Source of the DNA: Defluviitaleaceae bacterium | GTDB taxonomy: Bacteria > Bacillota > Clostridia > Lachnospirales > WQUN01 | Direction: 5' to 3' | Length of the DNA stretch: 46,911 nt | Assembly (NCBI GenBank): GCA_009781765.1 | Contig: WQVC01000008.1 | Coordinates: 1-46,911 of the forward strand | The notes under the pieces: generated by a model | The model's input: only the letters and a program-made list of their open reading frames with translations | What the model was told of the DNA's origin: nothing | The model's database searches: none | Part shown: positions 16,627 to 24,017 of the stretch, in pieces | Numbering within the stretch: the first letter of the stretch is position 1 | Layout of the letters: each line of letters starts with the position of its first letter | Program-made: the position numbers and the translations under genes

Positions 16627-19020
16627 GTGAAACTAACTGCGGGGCAAATGGTTGCCGACCGTTATGTCATAGATGATATACTCGGCTCGGGCGGCATGTC
16701 CGTTGTTTATCGCGCTCACGACACAAAACTGGACAGATACGTTACACTTAAAATTCTTAAAGAAGATTATCTTGCCGACGAAGCCCTTTTGGCGCGCTTT
16801 CCCAAAGAAGCGCGGGCGGCGGCGGCGTTAAACCATCAAAATATCACAAGCATTTTCGACCACGGGCGCGACGGCGATGTTTTGTACATCGTTTTGGAAT
16901 ATGTTGACGGAGCATCCCTGAAAGAGCTTATTGTCAAAAAAGCTCCGTTCGGCGACGAAACAAACCTCGGCGTGGCAATTCAGGTCGCCGAAGGGCTTTC
17001 GGAAGCGCACGACAATAAAATTATTCACCTTGATATAAAGCCGCAAAATATTCTTGTAACATCAACAAGCATCGTAAAAGTTGCCGACTTCGGCATCGCA
17101 CGCGCAGCAAAAAGCGTTACGCTTAACGCTGCCGCAGGCTCGATGGGAAGTGTGCACTACTTTTCGCCGGAGCAGGCGCGCGGCGGCTACATCGACCATA
17201 AATCCGACATATACTCCCTCGGCATAGTCATGTACGAAATGGCAACGGGCGAGCTTCCTTTTGATGGCGAAAATGAAATTTCCGTCGCCCTCCAGCACAT
17301 AAACGACCCCCTTCCCGACATTTCAAAAATAAACCCCAACGTGTCGGAAAGTCTGATTCGCATTATTCGCAAGGCCACGGAAAAATCCGCGTCGAAACGT
17401 TACGAAACCGTGGTTGACATGATTGAAGATTTAAAACGCGCGCTTACCGATGCTTCCGGCGCGTTTGTTGACGTTGACGACGACGATGAACTGTCGGAAA
17501 CCAAGCGCATTACCGAGGAAAATAAAACCGCTCTTCGGCGCAGAAAAGCGCGGTCGGCATTTTTGGACGGCACCGACGAGGACGACGAAAGCCCGAATTT
17601 CCTTCTGCGCGACGAAGCGCACGAAGAACCGGATATTATTCCTAAGCGCAAGGGCAAGGTGCATCACATCGCGGATTATTCATCCGAAGGAAGCAGCTAC
17701 TACAGTGCTTTTCAAGAGCCGCGCAACAAAAACGCCGACCGAGTTTCTGTTTTCGGCGGAATAATTTTGGGGCTGATTTTCGGGATTCCGATAATTATCG
17801 GCGCGGTTTTTATTTACGGCAGGTGGCTGTCGCCGGCGGCGGGCATGATTGAAACGCCCAATGTTATCGGCATGACGCGGTTTTTAGCCGAAATGGAAGC
17901 AATCAACAGCGATATTCTGCTCGAATTTACGGAAGAGCATTGCGGGTTGCAATCGCCGTTTCGGGATGAAATGTACATCTGCGGGCATGAGCTTTGCGGC
18001 GACGGTTGGGACTGCCAGGGTACGATTATTTTCCAAGGCACAGACGCCGGCACAATGATTCGGCCCGGAGATGTGCTTCACGTTGTACTTAGTGCGGGCA
18101 GAGCCGGCGAGGGCGAACTTATGCCCCTCGTGGAAATGTTTACGCTTGATGACGCGCGCGCAGTGCTTGACGCGCTGGATATTCATGTGAATATCGAAAC
18201 GCGGGAGCATCACGGCATCGGCTTGCCGAATAATATCGTTTACTCGCAAGACCCGCCGCCGGGTACGTTGCTTACGAACAACGCCGTTATAATTTTAACG
18301 GTTACGCCCGACCAAGACGATATATATGTTGCCGTGCCGCACTTGGTAGGCATCACGCCGGAACAAGCCATCGAAATTTTGCGTCAACATTCACTTATTG
18401 CCATTTCCGAGAGCGAACACAGCGACACCTTCCCGGCGGGAAGCATTATTCGGCAAGACCCGCGCTCCGGCGAAACGGTTGAGCGCGACCGCACATCCGT
18501 AACGTTTTTTGTAAGCACCGGGCCGGAATCGCCAACTTCCGAACCCGATGAACCCGAGGTCACTCCCGAGCCGGAAGCAACACCCGAACCTACTCCCGAC
18601 CCCACGCCGTCGCCGACTCCGACGCCTGAGGCAACGCCTTCGCCGACACCCGTGCCGGAAGCCACCCCGACACCCTCGCCGACGCCTGAGGCAACACCGT
18701 CGCCGACACCCGTGCCGGAAGCAACGCCTTCTCCGACCCCACAGGAAACACCGTCCGACTCGCCGCCGGCAATGAACTCGTGCGTGTTGACGGTTCAATT
18801 GTGGTCGGGTGTGCCGGAAGATGCGGAAACCGTGCATTTGCAAATTTTCCGCCAGACAGGCAACGCTGAGGCTGAAATGATTCACAATAATCACGAGCGT
18901 GTTGACCAATTCCCGCGTTCGTTCACAATAACATACTCAGGTCCGAGCGTTTTCCATATCGTTTCGGTCGAAAACGGCACGCCGCGCACGGTTGCGATGG
19001 AACCGCGTCCGCGTCCTTAA
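16627..19020 (+). CDS. prkC: PASTA-domain serine/threonine protein kinase
   Basis: A 797-residue membrane kinase with a GTG start behind AGGAGGGG. Kinase domain about 12-275: glycine loop GSGGMSVVY (20-28), catalytic Lys 42, HLDIKPQN (134-141), DFG (154-156). The usual HRD is HLD here, so it is a non-RD kinase and may not depend on activation-loop phosphorylation in the same way. One transmembrane segment lies at about 373-400, followed by three PASTA repeats (about 405-490, 497-562, 567-632) that should bind muropeptides or lipid II outside the cell. A Pro/Thr-rich linker of repeats (about 635-720) and a short C-terminal domain follow. It is flanked by prpC and rsgA. Confidence 0.94.
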   Translation: MKLTAGQMVADRYVIDDILGSGGMSVVYRAHDTKLDRYVTLKILKEDYLADEALLARFPKEARAAAALNHQNITSIFDHGRDGDVLYIVLEYVDGASLKELIVKKAPFGDETNLGVAIQVAEGLSEAHDNKIIHLDIKPQNILVTSTSIVKVADFGIARAAKSVTLNAAAGSMGSVHYFSPEQARGGYIDHKSDIYSLGIVMYEMATGELPFDGENEISVALQHINDPLPDISKINPNVSESLIRIIRKATEKSASKRYETVVDMIEDLKRALTDASGAFVDVDDDDELSETKRITEENKTALRRRKARSAFLDGTDEDDESPNFLLRDEAHEEPDIIPKRKGKVHHIADYSSEGSSYYSAFQEPRNKNADRVSVFGGIILGLIFGIPIIIGAVFIYGRWLSPAAGMIETPNVIGMTRFLAEMEAINSDILLEFTEEHCGLQSPFRDEMYICGHELCGDGWDCQGTIIFQGTDAGTMIRPGDVLHVVLSAGRAGEGELMPLVEMFTLDDARAVLDALDIHVNIETREHHGIGLPNNIVYSQDPPPGTLLTNNAVIILTVTPDQDDIYVAVPHLVGITPEQAIEILRQHSLIAISESEHSDTFPAGSIIRQDPRSGETVERDRTSVTFFVSTGPESPTSEPDEPEVTPEPEATPEPTPDPTPSPTPTPEATPSPTPVPEATPTPSPTPEATPSPTPVPEATPSPTPQETPSDSPPAMNSCVLTVQLWSGVPEDAETVHLQIFRQTGNAEAEMIHNNHERVDQFPRSFTITYSGPSVFHIVSVENGTPRTVAMEPRPRP
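18604..18745 (+). repeat. 60-bp tandem repeat coding Pro/Thr linker
   Basis: Units beginning GACGCCTGAGGCAAC at 18621 and 18681 repeat every 60 bp (20 residues of PEATPSPTP type), with partial copies either side. It encodes a wall-spanning linker. Confidence 0.7.
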
Positions 19021-19865
19021 TGGAGTTGCGCGAAGGAACGATTATAAAAGGCATCGGCGGCGCATATACCGTAATGACAGGTACGCCGCCGTTGTTTTTC
19101 GTGTGCAACGCGCGGGGCGTTTTTCGCAATAAAAAAATTACGCCCCTTGTCGGCGACAGGGTAAAAATTTTGCCGGCGGAGAAGCAAACGGGAACAATTT
19201 ATGAAATCCTCCCGCGCAAAAACGAGTTGCGCCGCCCGCCCGCCGCAAACATAGAGCAGGTAATTGTAACGGTGTCGGTATCGCAGCCGGCATTTAACGC
19301 GGGTTTTACCGACAGGTTGCTTATTATGATTGAGCGCGAGGAAATCCCGATTATAATTTGCGTCAATAAAATCGACCTCGAAACAGACCGGGAAACTTTT
19401 GATATTTACCGGCAGGCGGGCTATGAAATTGTTTACACCGACGCGAAAGGCGACACGGGGCTTGATTCCCTGCGCGAAAAAATGGCGGGCAAAATTAACC
19501 TTTTTGCGGGAGCGTCGGGGGTTGGAAAATCCAGCTTAATTAACGCGCTTTTGCCGAATTCGACCCTTGAAACCGGCGAAGTAAGCGCGAAAATCGGGCG
19601 CGGCAAGCACACAACGCGGCATACCGAAATGTTTCCGCTTGATGATGCCGGGGGATTTTGTTTCGATACGCCGGGGTTCACCTCGCTTGAGTTCGACATG
19701 CAAAAAAACGAGCTTGCTCCGCTGTTCAGAGAGTTCCGCCCGTTTTTGGGGTTATGCAAATTTAAAAATTGCCTGCACGTGAAAGAAATCGGTTGCGCGG
19801 TGAAGGAGCAGGTCGGAAGCAAAATTCATCCCGCGCGATACGAAAGTTATGTAAAATTGCTGTAA
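19020..19865 (+). CDS. rsgA: Ribosome small-subunit-dependent GTPase A
   Basis: A 281-residue circularly permuted GTPase acting in 30S subunit maturation. OB-fold at the N-terminus (about 1-65). G motifs in permuted order: NKID (CVNKIDLET), GASGVGKSSL (G1), DTPG (G3, FDTPGFTSLEF). The C-terminal zinc knuckle is C-x5-C-x-H-x5-C (around CKFKNCLHVKEIGC). The ATG overlaps the kinase stop by one base, so translation is coupled. The order prpC-prkC-rsgA is conserved in Firmicutes. Confidence 0.95.
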   Translation: MELREGTIIKGIGGAYTVMTGTPPLFFVCNARGVFRNKKITPLVGDRVKILPAEKQTGTIYEILPRKNELRRPPAANIEQVIVTVSVSQPAFNAGFTDRLLIMIEREEIPIIICVNKIDLETDRETFDIYRQAGYEIVYTDAKGDTGLDSLREKMAGKINLFAGASGVGKSSLINALLPNSTLETGEVSAKIGRGKHTTRHTEMFPLDDAGGFCFDTPGFTSLEFDMQKNELAPLFREFRPFLGLCKFKNCLHVKEIGCAVKEQVGSKIHPARYESYVKLL

Positions 19866-19867
19866 AT

Positions 19868-19896
19868 GCGAATCAAGAGTCTGAACTTTTGATTCG
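19868..19896. repeat. Remnant of family B palindrome
   Basis: Both termini of family B (GCGAATCAAGAG and CTTTTGATTCG) joined with almost no interior, directly after the rsgA stop. It looks like an internal-deletion derivative. Confidence 0.6.
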
Positions 19897-19922
19897 GGTT
19901 ATAACAAGACGGGGGTTTTATT

Positions 19923-20303
19923 ATGCCGATGTACCAAAATTATCACTTCACGATGAACGCGCCGCTTGAAGACGCGGTTGACGCGATTAACAGAATAATG
20001 AACACCATGCAATGGGGAATTGAGCATGAGTTCGACCGATTTGACATGAGCGTGGATTACAAGCGCAACAAGCGGCGCGGTTTGTTCGGGCGGCAAAGCG
20101 CGGACGATAAGCACATTGCAATGGATGCAACCGTGCGGTTTAAAGAGGTCGGCGACAAGGTAAACGTTTTTCTGTTAAGCTCGGAAGCCGTAGGGGATGC
20201 GATTGCGGCGTCAACCGGCGCGGGAAGCCCGGAAAAGCGAAAAATTTTAACGGAAACGCATCACGCTCTTTTGGACGGCTTGCGAGCGCGGGGAATGTTG
20301 TAA
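19923..20303 (+). CDS. Small conserved-looking protein, function unknown
   Basis: A 126-residue soluble protein, MPMYQNYHFTMNAP..., with a charged middle (DYKRNKRRGLFGRQ) and a C-terminal helix. There is no signal peptide or membrane segment and no family I recognise. The ATG has GGGGG about nine bases upstream. It lies 57 bp behind rsgA and ends before family-A copy A5, so it may be the last gene of the prpC unit. The alternating hydrophobic pattern in the first 90 residues suggests a small alpha/beta fold. Confidence 0.65.
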   Translation: MPMYQNYHFTMNAPLEDAVDAINRIMNTMQWGIEHEFDRFDMSVDYKRNKRRGLFGRQSADDKHIAMDATVRFKEVGDKVNVFLLSSEAVGDAIAASTGAGSPEKRKILTETHHALLDGLRARGML

Positions 20304-20331
20304 CCGCGATAAACGAATGAATATCAAAACA

Positions 20332-20478
20332 GCGGGGCTTCGCCCCGCACCCCGCGAACTTTTTGAAAAAAGTTCGACAAAAACACAAAAAAACCGCGCT
20401 TTGCGCGGTTTTTTGATGAAGTTTTGATGAAACTTTTTCAAAAGTTTCCGGGGTTCGGGGCGGAGCCCCGAGGTTTTG
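20332..20478. repeat. Family A hairpin-array repeat, copy A5
   Basis: Modules CGGGGCTTCGCCCCG, GAACTTTTTGAAAAAAGTTC, AACCGCGCTTTGCGCGGTT (with A and T runs, 20387-20414), AACTTTTTCAAAAGTTT and CGGGGCGGAGCCCCG. It lies between convergent genes; nearly the mirror image of A1 in module order. Confidence 0.8.
20387..20414. terminator. Bidirectional intrinsic terminator inside A5
   Basis: Stem AACCGCGC-TTT-GCGCGGTT with A-run before and T-run after, between the convergent 19923 gene and secreted gene 2. Confidence 0.7.
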
Positions 20479-20482
20479 GTGT

Positions 20483-21460
20483 TTATTCGTTGGTGTGTTC
20501 ACTGTACACCCAATCAAACAAACTTTCGTGCCGGGCAATATTAAAATACGCCATGATTTCTGCCGGGAGTGCTGTTTCGGCTTGACCTCTTGCGGCGATA
20601 AGCTCCGGCTCTTCGCCGATAATTTGCCGGAAAGTTAAACGCACAGCTTCTTCATTTTCGTTTTGCACTTCAACATGAAGAAGTAAATACGGGCCGCGCG
20701 GGTGCGTTACGCCGTCCGGCTCGGCGGCGTCGAGCCTTGCTCGCGTTACTGTTCCGGTAAGCAAATTTGAGGCGAGGTCTGCGGCAATTTCGACAATTTT
20801 GCGGTTAAGGGCGTCGTCGGGAATTGCCATGAGCCGGTGCATTTCCGCAACGGTTTCGTCGGTGGCAACAAACCCGCTTGATGAATGTCGCCCTCTGATT
20901 CCGGCGGCGTATCGTGCTGCCGCCTCCGGGTCGTGCGAGGCGAACATAAGCTCTCCGGTTGCTGCTACGGCGAAATCAAATGTCGGCATTACATCGAAGT
21001 CGGCTTCGTTGCCGGGGTACACTCTGCCTATCCAGTGGCTTGCTTGCGCGTTGATAATTTCTTCGCTGCCCGGCCAAAAAATCATAAATACCGTTACGTC
21101 GGTTAAGTCTGCACCGAAGAGCCTTTCAAGCGCGTCAACGCCTGTTTCTGCGGCTTCAACGACGGATATGCAATCTACCGTAGGCGAGCCTTCCGGCAAA
21201 TGCACCCAATCCAAGAACCCGATGTTTAACTGCCGTGCCTCTCCGGCACTTCTTGATGCTACCATCGCGCTTGCTTCCGATAATGTGCTTATCGTGGGAA
21301 TTGTTGCCGATTCCGGAGTCAGCGGCATACTTGTTGTTCCGGCAGTTGATGCCGCAAATGCAACGTGGTTGACGCCCGCAAATACCGCCCCGAACAACCC
21401 TACCGATAAAATTGAAATTGCCATAAGTTCCTTAAAGCCGAGTTTCGTTTTCTTGCGCAT
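20483..21460 (-). CDS. Secreted or membrane-anchored protein of TCS locus 2
   Basis: A 325-residue protein with a charged start (MRKKTKLGFK) and hydrophobic segment at about 12-35 (SILSVGLFGAVFAG), fitting a signal peptide or anchor. The remainder is acidic and extracytoplasmic, without a domain I know. It stands behind HK2 exactly as the 2595-3569 gene stands behind HK1 and has a similar N-terminus and length, so they are likely paralogous targets. The ATG follows AAGGAGAATGA. Upstream lie the GTGAGCCTCAC palindrome, a predicted RR site and a family-B element. Function unknown. Confidence 0.7.
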   Translation of the reverse strand: MRKKTKLGFKELMAISILSVGLFGAVFAGVNHVAFAASTAGTTSMPLTPESATIPTISTLSEASAMVASRSAGEARQLNIGFLDWVHLPEGSPTVDCISVVEAAETGVDALERLFGADLTDVTVFMIFWPGSEEIINAQASHWIGRVYPGNEADFDVMPTFDFAVAATGELMFASHDPEAAARYAAGIRGRHSSSGFVATDETVAEMHRLMAIPDDALNRKIVEIAADLASNLLTGTVTRARLDAAEPDGVTHPRGPYLLLHVEVQNENEEAVRLTFRQIIGEEPELIAARGQAETALPAEIMAYFNIARHESLFDWVYSEHTNE

Positions 21461-21485
21461 GATTCATTCTCCTTTTGATTTTTTT

Positions 21486-21496
21486 GTGAGCCTCAC
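21486..21496. promoter_or_regulatory. GTGAGCCTCAC palindrome upstream of secreted gene 2
   Basis: Same 11-mer as at 3641-3651, here 26 bp before the start. Candidate operator or leader hairpin. Confidence 0.35.
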
Positions 21497-21501
21497 GAAA
21501 A

Positions 21502-21546
21502 ATATGATACAACGAAGTTATCCGGAAATTATCCTTGAATTGTTAC
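21502..21546 (-). promoter_or_regulatory. Predicted RR site and promoter of secreted gene 2
   Basis: Half-sites TTATCC (21518), TTATCC (21529) and TTGTTA (21540) at exact 11-bp steps, upstream (on the minus strand) of a TATCAT -10-like box near 21502-21511. Confidence 0.5.
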
Positions 21547-21558
21547 CGATTCGTGAAA

Positions 21559-21709
21559 ACGCGAATCAAGAGTTCAAAATAACACCTCGCCGTAAATGCT
21601 TTGTGGCGAGCGACCGGTCTTTTTTTCGGATGCTTTTTCCGAAAAAAGACATCGAGCGAGCCGCTTACAATGCATAGGCGAGGGGTTATTTCTCACCCTT
21701 GATTCGCGT
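21559..21709. mobile_element. Family B palindromic MITE-like element, copy B2
   Basis: 151-bp inverted repeat (ACGCGAATCAAG ... CTTGATTCGCGT), flanked by TGAAAA on both sides if the outermost A and T are counted in the target duplication. Its right end lies inside the HK2 gene and supplies the last residues (about TRIKGEK) and stop codon. Confidence 0.8.
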
Positions 21710-23041
21710 GAAAATTATTTTTACGCTTGTGCCGACGTTTTCGGTTGATTCTATGTGCATTTCCGCATTATGAACATCTGCGATTTGCTTGCAAAGCGTA
21801 AGCCCCAAGCCCGCTCCGCCGGATTTTCTAAAGCTGCGGAAAAATGCTTCCGTTACTTTGTGCAAACTTTCGGCGGGAATGCCTTCGCCGGTGTCTGTTA
21901 CGATTAAAATCGCGTGGCCGTCAGCACGAACGGCTTTTAATGTTACCTCGCCGTCATTTGCGGAACAGGCCTTGAGCGCGTTTGTGCATAAATTTACAAT
22001 CAGGCTTTTTATTAAATCTTCCTGCCCGAACAAAAAATCAACGTCGCTTGCGCAATGAAATCGAACGCCGCGCTCCCGAAAAGATTTGTTTAACGTTTGC
22101 CGAACGTCTTCAAACAGGCGCGCCACATTGACGGGATTTTTAACGGGCGCGTAGTTTCGCAGGGTTGCGAGCTGTAACAACGAATTTGCGATGCCTTTCA
22201 TGTGATTCGCTTCGTCCATGATGGACTGCGTAACGATTATATTTTCGCCTTCGTCCAAAAGTGCTTTTTGCATATATTCGGCGTTGCCGTATACAGATGT
22301 AAGGGGCGTTCTTATTTCGTGCGCGAAATTATCTATGAAGCGTTGCTTGCCGAGGGCTTCTTCTTCAAGCTGGCGGATTTGACTTTCGATTTTTTCGGCC
22401 ATTCGATTAAAATCCGTTGCGATTTCAGATAATTCGCCTTTAACAAAAATTCTTTCGTGGTAATGTTCGTTTGCGATTTTTCGTGACGCCGCCGCAACAA
22501 TATCAAGCGGCTTGAAAATATTTTTCAAAATAAGATACAACCCCGGCGCGGCGATTGCCGAAAAAATTACCGCGAAAATTAAAAAAAGCCGCTGCGTGCT
22601 TTGCATCGAATTTATGCTTTCCGTAATGTTAAGCCGATACTCAAACCTGTAAAAATGCAACGGCTCCGGCAAATACCCGGTGATTAAAATAAAATGTTCG
22701 TCGCTTTGTTGCATAAATGAAATTTCGGCATATGATGCGGGCGCGGGAAAATTATTTTCATGTTGCAACAAAATATGAATGTCGTGTTCGATATAATGCC
22801 GCGTGTAGCTGTGCGCAAGCGCGTCAACGGCTTGCGGAAGATTTATTCCGACGATGCTTCTGCCGTACAAAACGGAAATGTCGCGGGTTAAATTCGCATA
22901 AATTCGCCGATAATCGCGTTGGCTTTGCTCGCGCAAAATATTTATTTGATTTCGATTCATGTTCAGCGAAACAAGGCTGATAATCAGGAATAAAATGAAC
23001 AGCAAAAATAAATATGTTGCAATAAATGTACGCGCTCTCAT
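21686..23041 (-). CDS. Sensor histidine kinase HK2
   Basis: A 451-residue membrane kinase. Transmembrane segments at about 5-27 and 150-173 enclose a ~120-residue sensor; a HAMP region follows at about 174-228. The H-box FAHEIRTPLT has its His at 241. The ATP-binding part has LCTNALKA, DTGEGIP and GGAGLGLTLC. The ATG at 23041 overlaps the RR2 stop (ATGA) with GGAGGT seven bases upstream; a longer start is not needed. It is the paralogue of HK1: membrane layout and the kinase core are alike, but the sensor regions differ clearly, so the two may read different signals. The C-terminus is derived from element B2. Confidence 0.92.
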   Translation of the reverse strand: MRARTFIATYLFLLFILFLIISLVSLNMNRNQINILREQSQRDYRRIYANLTRDISVLYGRSIVGINLPQAVDALAHSYTRHYIEHDIHILLQHENNFPAPASYAEISFMQQSDEHFILITGYLPEPLHFYRFEYRLNITESINSMQSTQRLFLIFAVIFSAIAAPGLYLILKNIFKPLDIVAAASRKIANEHYHERIFVKGELSEIATDFNRMAEKIESQIRQLEEEALGKQRFIDNFAHEIRTPLTSVYGNAEYMQKALLDEGENIIVTQSIMDEANHMKGIANSLLQLATLRNYAPVKNPVNVARLFEDVRQTLNKSFRERGVRFHCASDVDFLFGQEDLIKSLIVNLCTNALKACSANDGEVTLKAVRADGHAILIVTDTGEGIPAESLHKVTEAFFRSFRKSGGAGLGLTLCKQIADVHNAEMHIESTENVGTSVKIIFTRIKGEK

Positions 23042-23691
23042 TTTTTTACCTCCAACCGATACCCCAATTTGAAAACAGTTTTTATTCTGTTTTCCCATCC
23101 GAGCTTGCTGCGAAGTTTTTGAATATGCTTGTCAACCGTTCGGGTTTCGCCGGCGTAATCGTATCCCCATGCGAGTTCAAGCAATTTATCGCGCGACAGT
23201 GCAATATTTTGATTTCGAATTAACACCTCAAGAAGTTCAAACTCCTGCGGCGAGATGTCGATAAATTTTCCGCTTACTTTTACGGTTTTATCCGTCATGT
23301 TCACAACGGCGTCGTCGAGGCTGAACGTAGCGGCATTTTTATTTGTGCGACGAAGCACAACGTCGATACGCGCCAAAAGCTCCAGCATTTCAAACGGCTT
23401 TACGATGTAATCATCTGCGCCGGATTGCAATCCGTTAAGCCGATGTTCAAGCGCGTCTTTTGCGGAAATAAAAATAATCGGGGCAAACGGAATTTTTGCA
23501 ATAACTTCGAATCCGTTCATGCCCGGCAGCATAACATCCAATAAAATTAAATCGAACTCCTGCTCCGTTGCGATTTTTACGGCTTCTTTGCCGTCGAAAA
23601 CTTGCAGGTACGAATGCCCCACCAATTTTAAATTTCTGCAAATCATATGGTTTATTGCCGAATCGTCCTCAACTACAAGAATATGCGCCAT
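23038..23691 (-). CDS. OmpR/PhoB-type response regulator RR2
   Basis: A 217-residue regulator. Receiver domain with E8-D9-D10 and phospho-acceptor D52 (LLDVMLPGMNG), and the KPFEMLELLARI segment. The winged-helix domain contains ISPQEFELLEVL and recognition region GETRTVDKHIQKLRSK, differing from RR1 at only two positions there. It should be phosphorylated by HK2 and bind the same DNA motif as RR1. The ATG follows GGAGGTTCCAC. A ~200-nt leader containing repeat A6 separates it from its probable promoter. Confidence 0.95.
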   Translation of the reverse strand: MAHILVVEDDSAINHMICRNLKLVGHSYLQVFDGKEAVKIATEQEFDLILLDVMLPGMNGFEVIAKIPFAPIIFISAKDALEHRLNGLQSGADDYIVKPFEMLELLARIDVVLRRTNKNAATFSLDDAVVNMTDKTVKVSGKFIDISPQEFELLEVLIRNQNIALSRDKLLELAWGYDYAGETRTVDKHIQKLRSKLGWENRIKTVFKLGYRLEVKK

Positions 23692-23722
23692 GTGGAACCT
23701 CCTCGGGATTTTTCAGTTTTTT

Positions 23723-23872
23723 CGGGGCTTCGCCCCGAACCCTCTCGCGTGCTTCGCACGCTGGCCGGGCGGCCCGTCGTTTGGCGACGCCGGCTTCGCC
23801 GGAGTCATGCCCCACCCGCTTTTTAAAAAAAGCGGGGCAAAAATTATTAAAATCGCGCTTTCGCGCGATTTT
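23723..23872. repeat. Family A hairpin-array repeat, copy A6
   Basis: Modules CGGGGCTTCGCCCCG, CGTGCTTCGCACG, GGCCGGGCGGCC, TCGTTTGGCGA, CCGGCTTCGCCGG, CCGCTTTTTAAAAAAAGCGG and ATCGCGCTTTCGCGCGAT. Compared with A4 the stems differ in sequence but still pair. It lies in the untranslated leader of RR2, between predicted promoter and gene. Confidence 0.8.
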
Positions 23873-23896
23873 GGATTTTTCGCGGAATCTGCTTAT

Positions 23897-23922
23897 ATCA
23901 TACAGTTGTCCCCGAATTGTTA
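23897..23922 (-). promoter_or_regulatory. RR2 promoter with predicted RR site
   Basis: Half-sites TTGTCC (23906) and TTGTTA (23917), 11 bp apart, next to a minus-strand TATGAT -10 (23902-23897). Confidence 0.45.
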
Positions 23923-23969
23923 CGAGAGTTTTCTGCGATGCAGGCACAGCTCAAGCTGTTTCTCATCCC

Positions 23970-23998
23970 TTGCTATCACTTCAAACGAAAGGTATAAT
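23970..23998 (+). promoter_or_regulatory. Promoter of the ybbR-like gene
   Basis: TTGCTA (23970-23975), 17-bp spacer, TATAAT (23993-23998), 20 bp before the ATG. With A6 and the RR2 promoter this accounts for the gene-free stretch 23692-24017. Confidence 0.55.
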
Positions 23999-24017
23999 TC
24001 AGGCGGCGAGGTGTGAT

